Source: Mercurialis annua
Lineage: Eukaryota > Streptophyta > Magnoliopsida > Malpighiales > Euphorbiaceae
Length of the DNA: 64,000 bases
Assembly: GCF_937616625.2 (NCBI RefSeq)
Contig: NC_065574.1
Coordinates: 28,460,501 to 28,524,500 of the forward strand
Reading direction: 5' to 3'
How positions within the stretch are numbered: position 1 is the first letter of the stretch; every line of letters starts with the position of its first letter. The position numbers were made by a program, and so were the translations under genes. The notes below the pieces were generated by a model that saw only the letters and a program-made list of their open reading frames with translations, was not told where the DNA came from and did not search any database. Shown here piece after piece: positions 59,337 to 64,000 of this stretch.

Positions 59337-62300
59337 TTTGGTTTCAAACCAAGGCCATTTGCTTGCTATGTGTTTACTCTGTTAAGTATGGTTGTGTCTT
59401 AGGAACTACTGCGGATATAGGTTTCTGTCATGTCTTTAAAAACGTCATCTTTTGTTTTCAAACCTTCAGCCTACATCCTATAGGTGATGTCTGTCAGTCC
59501 TTATTTGGTATTGATGCTTTGATTGACAATTTATTTCACTTGGATGTTAATTGCTGTGTTTTATCATGTTGAGATTATTTCACATGGGTGATTATAATTG
59601 CTTTTGATTTCTCGGGAAATCATAGGTTGGTAATTTTTCCTAAAGACTCATACTTGGGTATGATGTTTGATAAAACTTGTCGTTTATGCCTTAAACGATT
59701 TAGAATTTATGGTAATGTTACAGTTATTTTACGTGATGCGTTGAACTGCTTTTGCCTTGTTAATAAAGTACATCTTGGCTTTGACCTCAATTGTTGATGT
59801 TAAATGTGATCGTATGTTGGACGTTAGCCTTATTTTTCAATTAAAGAGATTTTGGGGCTAAACCTTAAAACGTGTTTGATGGTCATGCATTGTTTGACCA
59901 CATGTGATTTAGAGATTTTTATCGAGAATATTGTTTTATCCGATTTGTATTTCGACATAGAATTATAAGAGAAGTTTAATTTAAATTCTTAAAAAGATGG
60001 TTTTTGGTTGAGTTGCCAGTAAATATTTTGAAATATTATGTTTGGTCTGGTGTTAACAAGCGATGGTTTCAAATGATGTTTTATGAGATAAGTCATTGTT
60101 TTAAGAATTTAACGTTGAAGTTATTTTATCATGCTGTAGTATGGCAGCATTTTAAATTTTTGGGATTTACAGAATAGATGTTTGAAATCAAAGATTTCTC
60201 ACTTGAGTTTTAAATTACCGTTTAGCGGTCGGTTTAAATTGAGTTCCCAAAATTTGAAGGGATGGAAATTTTATTAAAATACTTTTCCGGATTTATAAAT
60301 GTTTTAAATACGTTTTATAAACGATTGTTTTGGGTTCGACTTGGGTCACCCAAATTTAGGAGTTGAGCTTGGTAGTTGTAATGACTCGGCTAGCTCGATA
60401 ATTTTATTGCCTGAGATACTTGGGTATCCATTTTAAAGCAACTGATTAATAAGAAGAGATTTTTACAAAATGTGATTTTGTTTTAACCTTGGGGCTCAGC
60501 AAAATTTGGAAGTTTTCGTATTTGTTTTTAATTTCAAAACGAATTTTGAAGCGTACTATTAAAGGACGATATATTTACATGGTAAATTTATAATGAGATT
60601 TCAAGGAAATGTTGTGGCATATCCTGATTTGTTTAAGAATGCTTGAGTAAATTGTGTTCAATGGCATGGTTTCGTGGTTTTCGATTTTCAGATTTGTTAT
60701 CTTGTGAACATTATTTGTGTTTTATAACTCGCTTGTTTGTTGGACTAAGTTGATTGTTTTAGTTTTGTCTCTTCGTGCGGTGTAGCACGTGAAATGATCT
60801 AATCATGTGGTTATGGTTGCCTTACCTCGAGGTATAGTTTTGACCTTTGAGTAAGATCTTCTTTTAGATCTTCTTTCTCTTTTGTTCGGTTTTGGGTTGC
60901 GCCGGGCTTTGCTGTTTCTGTTTCGTGGATCGAAACCTTGGGATTTCGATATCGAAGAATACAAGGGAGGTATTTCCTTTGGATTGGTTGATGATTTCTG
61001 ATTACCCTAGGATGAGTATTGCAAACTCTGAACCGAAATGATAGATCGATGTATTAATATACTGGTGTTTCCATCAAGTCTGATGATGCGATGCGGGAGC
61101 TGGCGGTAAATTTTATAGGAACATATTTTATGTGCTATTTTCTTTGGTTATATGCTCAGTCTGGATTGAGGTTAGATAGATACTTTTTTAATAGGGTTGT
61201 AATGAAGTTATTATGAGGAATTGTTGTATAGCATCGAATGTTGCTAGGTGCAAGTAAGGAAATTTTGAGAAATATTTTGAGGTCATCGAGTGCATCTCAC
61301 AGAGTGTAACGTCTAGCAAATGTTGATTGAGAAATGGATTTCAAAGATTGATTTGCTGAAATATTTGAAATATTTTCAACACGTAATTGTGCCCAGACAT
61401 ATCATGAACATGCATTTTGAATGTCACGAATAGGTTTGCATTGAACACAGAGCATGTTCACTAAATATAAGATAAAATAATAATTGATACATGCATAATA
61501 GTACATGCATCACGTGCATAGAAATTATTAGGGTTGGATGCAACTCTTTGGGGATGAGAGATGTCATCACCCTGGCGCACAATTATGTAAAATAGATTTT
61601 ATCGACAAAGTGTTTTTAGAAAGAGGTCTTAGAACAAACTCGCGAGTCCCTTTGGGGGTAAATGTATTTATAAAGTTGTGGAATTTCAAATGATTTTGAA
61701 ACTGTTACCGGAAGGTAGCTAGACAAATACTCTGTGATGATGATGATGGTTATTAGACGTTTTTGCTGTGAGATTATGGTCTGTAGAATCAGAATCTTGT
61801 GGTGGTGAGTAAGAATGATTTTGAGGTTGCGCTCGAGTTATAGTTGTGCCAAGTGCGATTTATGGTTAGAGTTAGAGTAGGAAGAGTTCATGATAATTTT
61901 CGATTCGTGATTTAAGGATTTGTGAATTAAGGATGTTGGTTATGCTCCATGTGTGTATATACACTATATTTTTTTGTTTTAAACGAAACGTTATCTTTCC
62001 AGATTTGAGATTGTCCAAAGAATTTTGGTGTATTGATATAAGAAATGTTTATAAACAAGAAATTGACATTGCGGATTTTATCTTTCTGAGGAAATGGAGA
62101 ATTTTTGTCAAAATTGATTCAAAAGGGATAATAAATTTTTCGCTTGAGCGATTTCTTCAATTTTGTGTTTGTTTGAAAAAAATTTTAGAAGCGACTTAAA
62201 AATTTTGGGATGCTTGAAACATCAATGTGTATTTTGAATACGGAAAATTCGGCCACAATTGTTTTTTTTAAGTATAAATTATTAAAAAGTGTATTAGCAA

Positions 62301-63894
62301 GTTTGAATTAAAAAGAACATAAATCTTTGTCAATTGAACTGTTTTATAGATTTGCAAAATGTATTGGAAAGTAAGAGGAAATTTCGGATTTAAATGTGGA
62401 GGTCTTGAAATTTTTCAAGGGTTTGCAAAACCGATGGTTTTTCAACGGTAAGGGTATTTTGATTTCGAATGAAAAGGAGGTGTAAGACGTAGAGTCTTTT
62501 AATCAAAGTGAAAATTCTTTTGTGTATAAAATATTTGATATTAAAAGACTTTATACCCACAGGAGTTGGTTTTGAGCATAACTAACAATCTGATCGTATT
62601 GATCTCTCGTTGTATACGAGGCTGTAGTCAATTGATTGAATAATTTTGGGGATTTGAATTCGATTCTGTTATATGAGGTAGTTGTTTTAAAAATCGAAAT
62701 CGCGGTTAATAGGTTTCGACAACTAAAATAGGTTGATTGATTTTGTTATATAGGGTATTATCGTATTAATGGATATCGTTGGGTCATTTGTTGAACCCTT
62801 GGTAAGGGTGACAAATTTTATGTTGTCAGATGCAGTCAATGTGCAGAGTAGTCATGGCGTTATGTTTTTGAGTGATAGGAAGAATCATTATGATGGATAT
62901 TATTTATAATTGATATAGAAATTTATTTTGTATTCATGAGAGATGTTCGCTTTTCTTTGAATTGCGTTATGAGTTTTTGTGTTGTGGATTCACAAGTTTA
63001 TAGTATTATCGAGCTGGTACCAATCGTTAGGATTAGATGATTATTATCATGTTTGTTTTGGAACCGAAATATTTTCTGAAGTTATTGGGTTTGTTATCGG
63101 TCATTTTGAAGTAGAGATGCTATAAGTAAAAGGAAGTAAGGGTTTAGGAACGATAGATTTTATCAACTATACTGCAATGTTATTGTTTTGTTTAAGGCAA
63201 AAGAGTTTGGAGTTGTAGAGCTATAGTTGAGCTTAACGCTTAACCATGTATTGATATTGAAGATTTTGTAATAGATGAGTTTCGAGCTGGTTTTGGAAAC
63301 CACTCCGGTATAGAAATGGTGACTCTCAGTTGAATAAATTGTGTTATTATGAGTTGGAGCATCTACTGCTAGAAACAGGATTTGGTGCATAAGTGTGTTG
63401 TGATCGCTTATATTGCGAGCCAGTGTCGGTTATGCGATTGGAGATTGGATCTTAATTATCCTAGTATATTAGCCGAGGGTTGGGTAGTAGAGCTTGTTGT
63501 ATCTTAGTTGAACTGCCCTAGAGTTATGTTATCGTTATGCCTAGTGGAAGTTGTGTTAGTACTTTGGTGACCTTTGAATGTGTTCAGTTTTTGCAACTGA
63601 AGGTTTTGAAGTGTTTTGAGGGGCAACCTGTTAAATTTTGCTTACGCGCGTGCGTATGCCGTTGGACATGGAATACCATCAACGACAGTGGATTGGTTTC
63701 TTGGTTTTGATCTGTTATTTAATGACAGAGGTCGTGTGCAGTTTCGTTATATTTTGTGGTCCTAATTTACGATAGGTATCTTGTGGATGTGTTTTCTTAT
63801 CGGCTTTGTACATTTTGTTTAACTGGATGTGTAACTTTATGTTATGTGGTATGTCGATAGTTTTATTTAAATTCGAGGACGAATTTTTAATTAG
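59337..63894 (+). other. Non-coding internal region of the family B element
   Basis: About 4.6 kb without gag-pol motifs or a long open frame. The longest frames (59315-59572, 61933-62199) have no recognisable domain. It shares with family A a block near the PBS (GTTAAGT...AGGAACTACTGC, about 59380-59412) and the block at 61485-61583. The size and lack of coding fit a LARD-type element. Confidence 0.85.
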
Positions 63895-63904
63895 TTGGGG
63901 AGAA
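63895..63904 (+). other. Polypurine tract of the family B element
   Basis: TTGGGGAGAA directly before TGTAATACCCC. AAATTCGAGGACGAATTTTT lies just upstream, as in family A. Confidence 0.85.
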
Positions 63905-64000
63905 TGTAATACCCCGTAAAATTTTACATTTTATTACATTTAAATTCCGACATTTTTCCCGGTCGTTTTGAAGTAATTTCGATATTAGTAATTTGGTTCG
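63905..64000 (+). mobile_element. Start of the 3' LTR of the family B element (cut by the window end)
   Basis: TGTAATACCCCGTAAAATTT onward. The 96 bp available appear to be the exact inverse complement of the outer end of the LTR at 56189-59082 (about 58987-59082), so the two LTRs are of the same recent lineage. Confidence 0.93.

Overview
The window looks like plant (eudicot-type) heterochromatin. It contains no single-copy host gene, tRNA or rRNA that I can support. The evidence for a plant is a CACTA (En/Spm) DNA transposon with TNP2 and PTTA/En-Spm genes, long LTR elements primed by plant initiator Met-tRNA (TGGTATCAGAGC), and a Stowaway-type MITE with CTCCCTCCGTCCC ends. The species cannot be named from the sequence.

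Layout. (1) 1-31347 is almost entirely a 60-bp satellite. It changes strand 13 times at the main boundaries and is organised in very long, imperfect higher-order units of about 6-8 kb. A 2.9-kb solo LTR (family B, 759-3667) and a 370-bp foldback/MITE-like element (25833-26202) sit in it. (2) About 31348-49394 is a decayed CACTA transposon lying in the satellite, with a clear right end and no recognisable left end. Its TNP2 gene carries nonsense and frameshift mutations. It was later hit by a complete family A LTR element (34732-43636), which landed six bases inside an 80-bp intron, and by a family C solo LTR (44962-47746), which landed four codons before the probable native stop. A PTTA gene remnant follows (47926-48746). 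(3) 49395-50960 is satellite again, in alternating orientation. (4) 50961-64000 is nested LTR-element territory: a diverged family A element carrying a Stowaway-type MITE, a fragment of a second A LTR, a complete family B LTR on the minus strand fused to a truncated B LTR on the plus strand, a 4.6-kb non-coding internal region, and the start of the matching 3' LTR.

The LTR elements have 2.4-3.2-kb LTRs and internal regions of 1.8-4.6 kb without gag or pol. They are therefore non-autonomous large retrotransposon derivatives (LARD type) that would depend on proteins supplied in trans. Families A, B and C share terminal bases (TGTAAYACCCC...GGGTCGTGACA), a 3' LTR module and an intron-like segment. 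A and B also share short blocks in the internal leader.

Relative history read from nesting: satellite expansion and long-range duplication came first. The family B solo LTR came later, because the duplicated satellite copy still holds its empty site. The CACTA element inserted or was rearranged into the satellite and was in turn interrupted by A and C elements. The most unusual signals are the 10-bp register inside the satellite monomer, the strand-switching higher-order satellite units, copy-specific GC-rich hairpin clusters in every LTR family, conserved non-coding leader blocks, and the inverted-LTR junction at 59082/59083.
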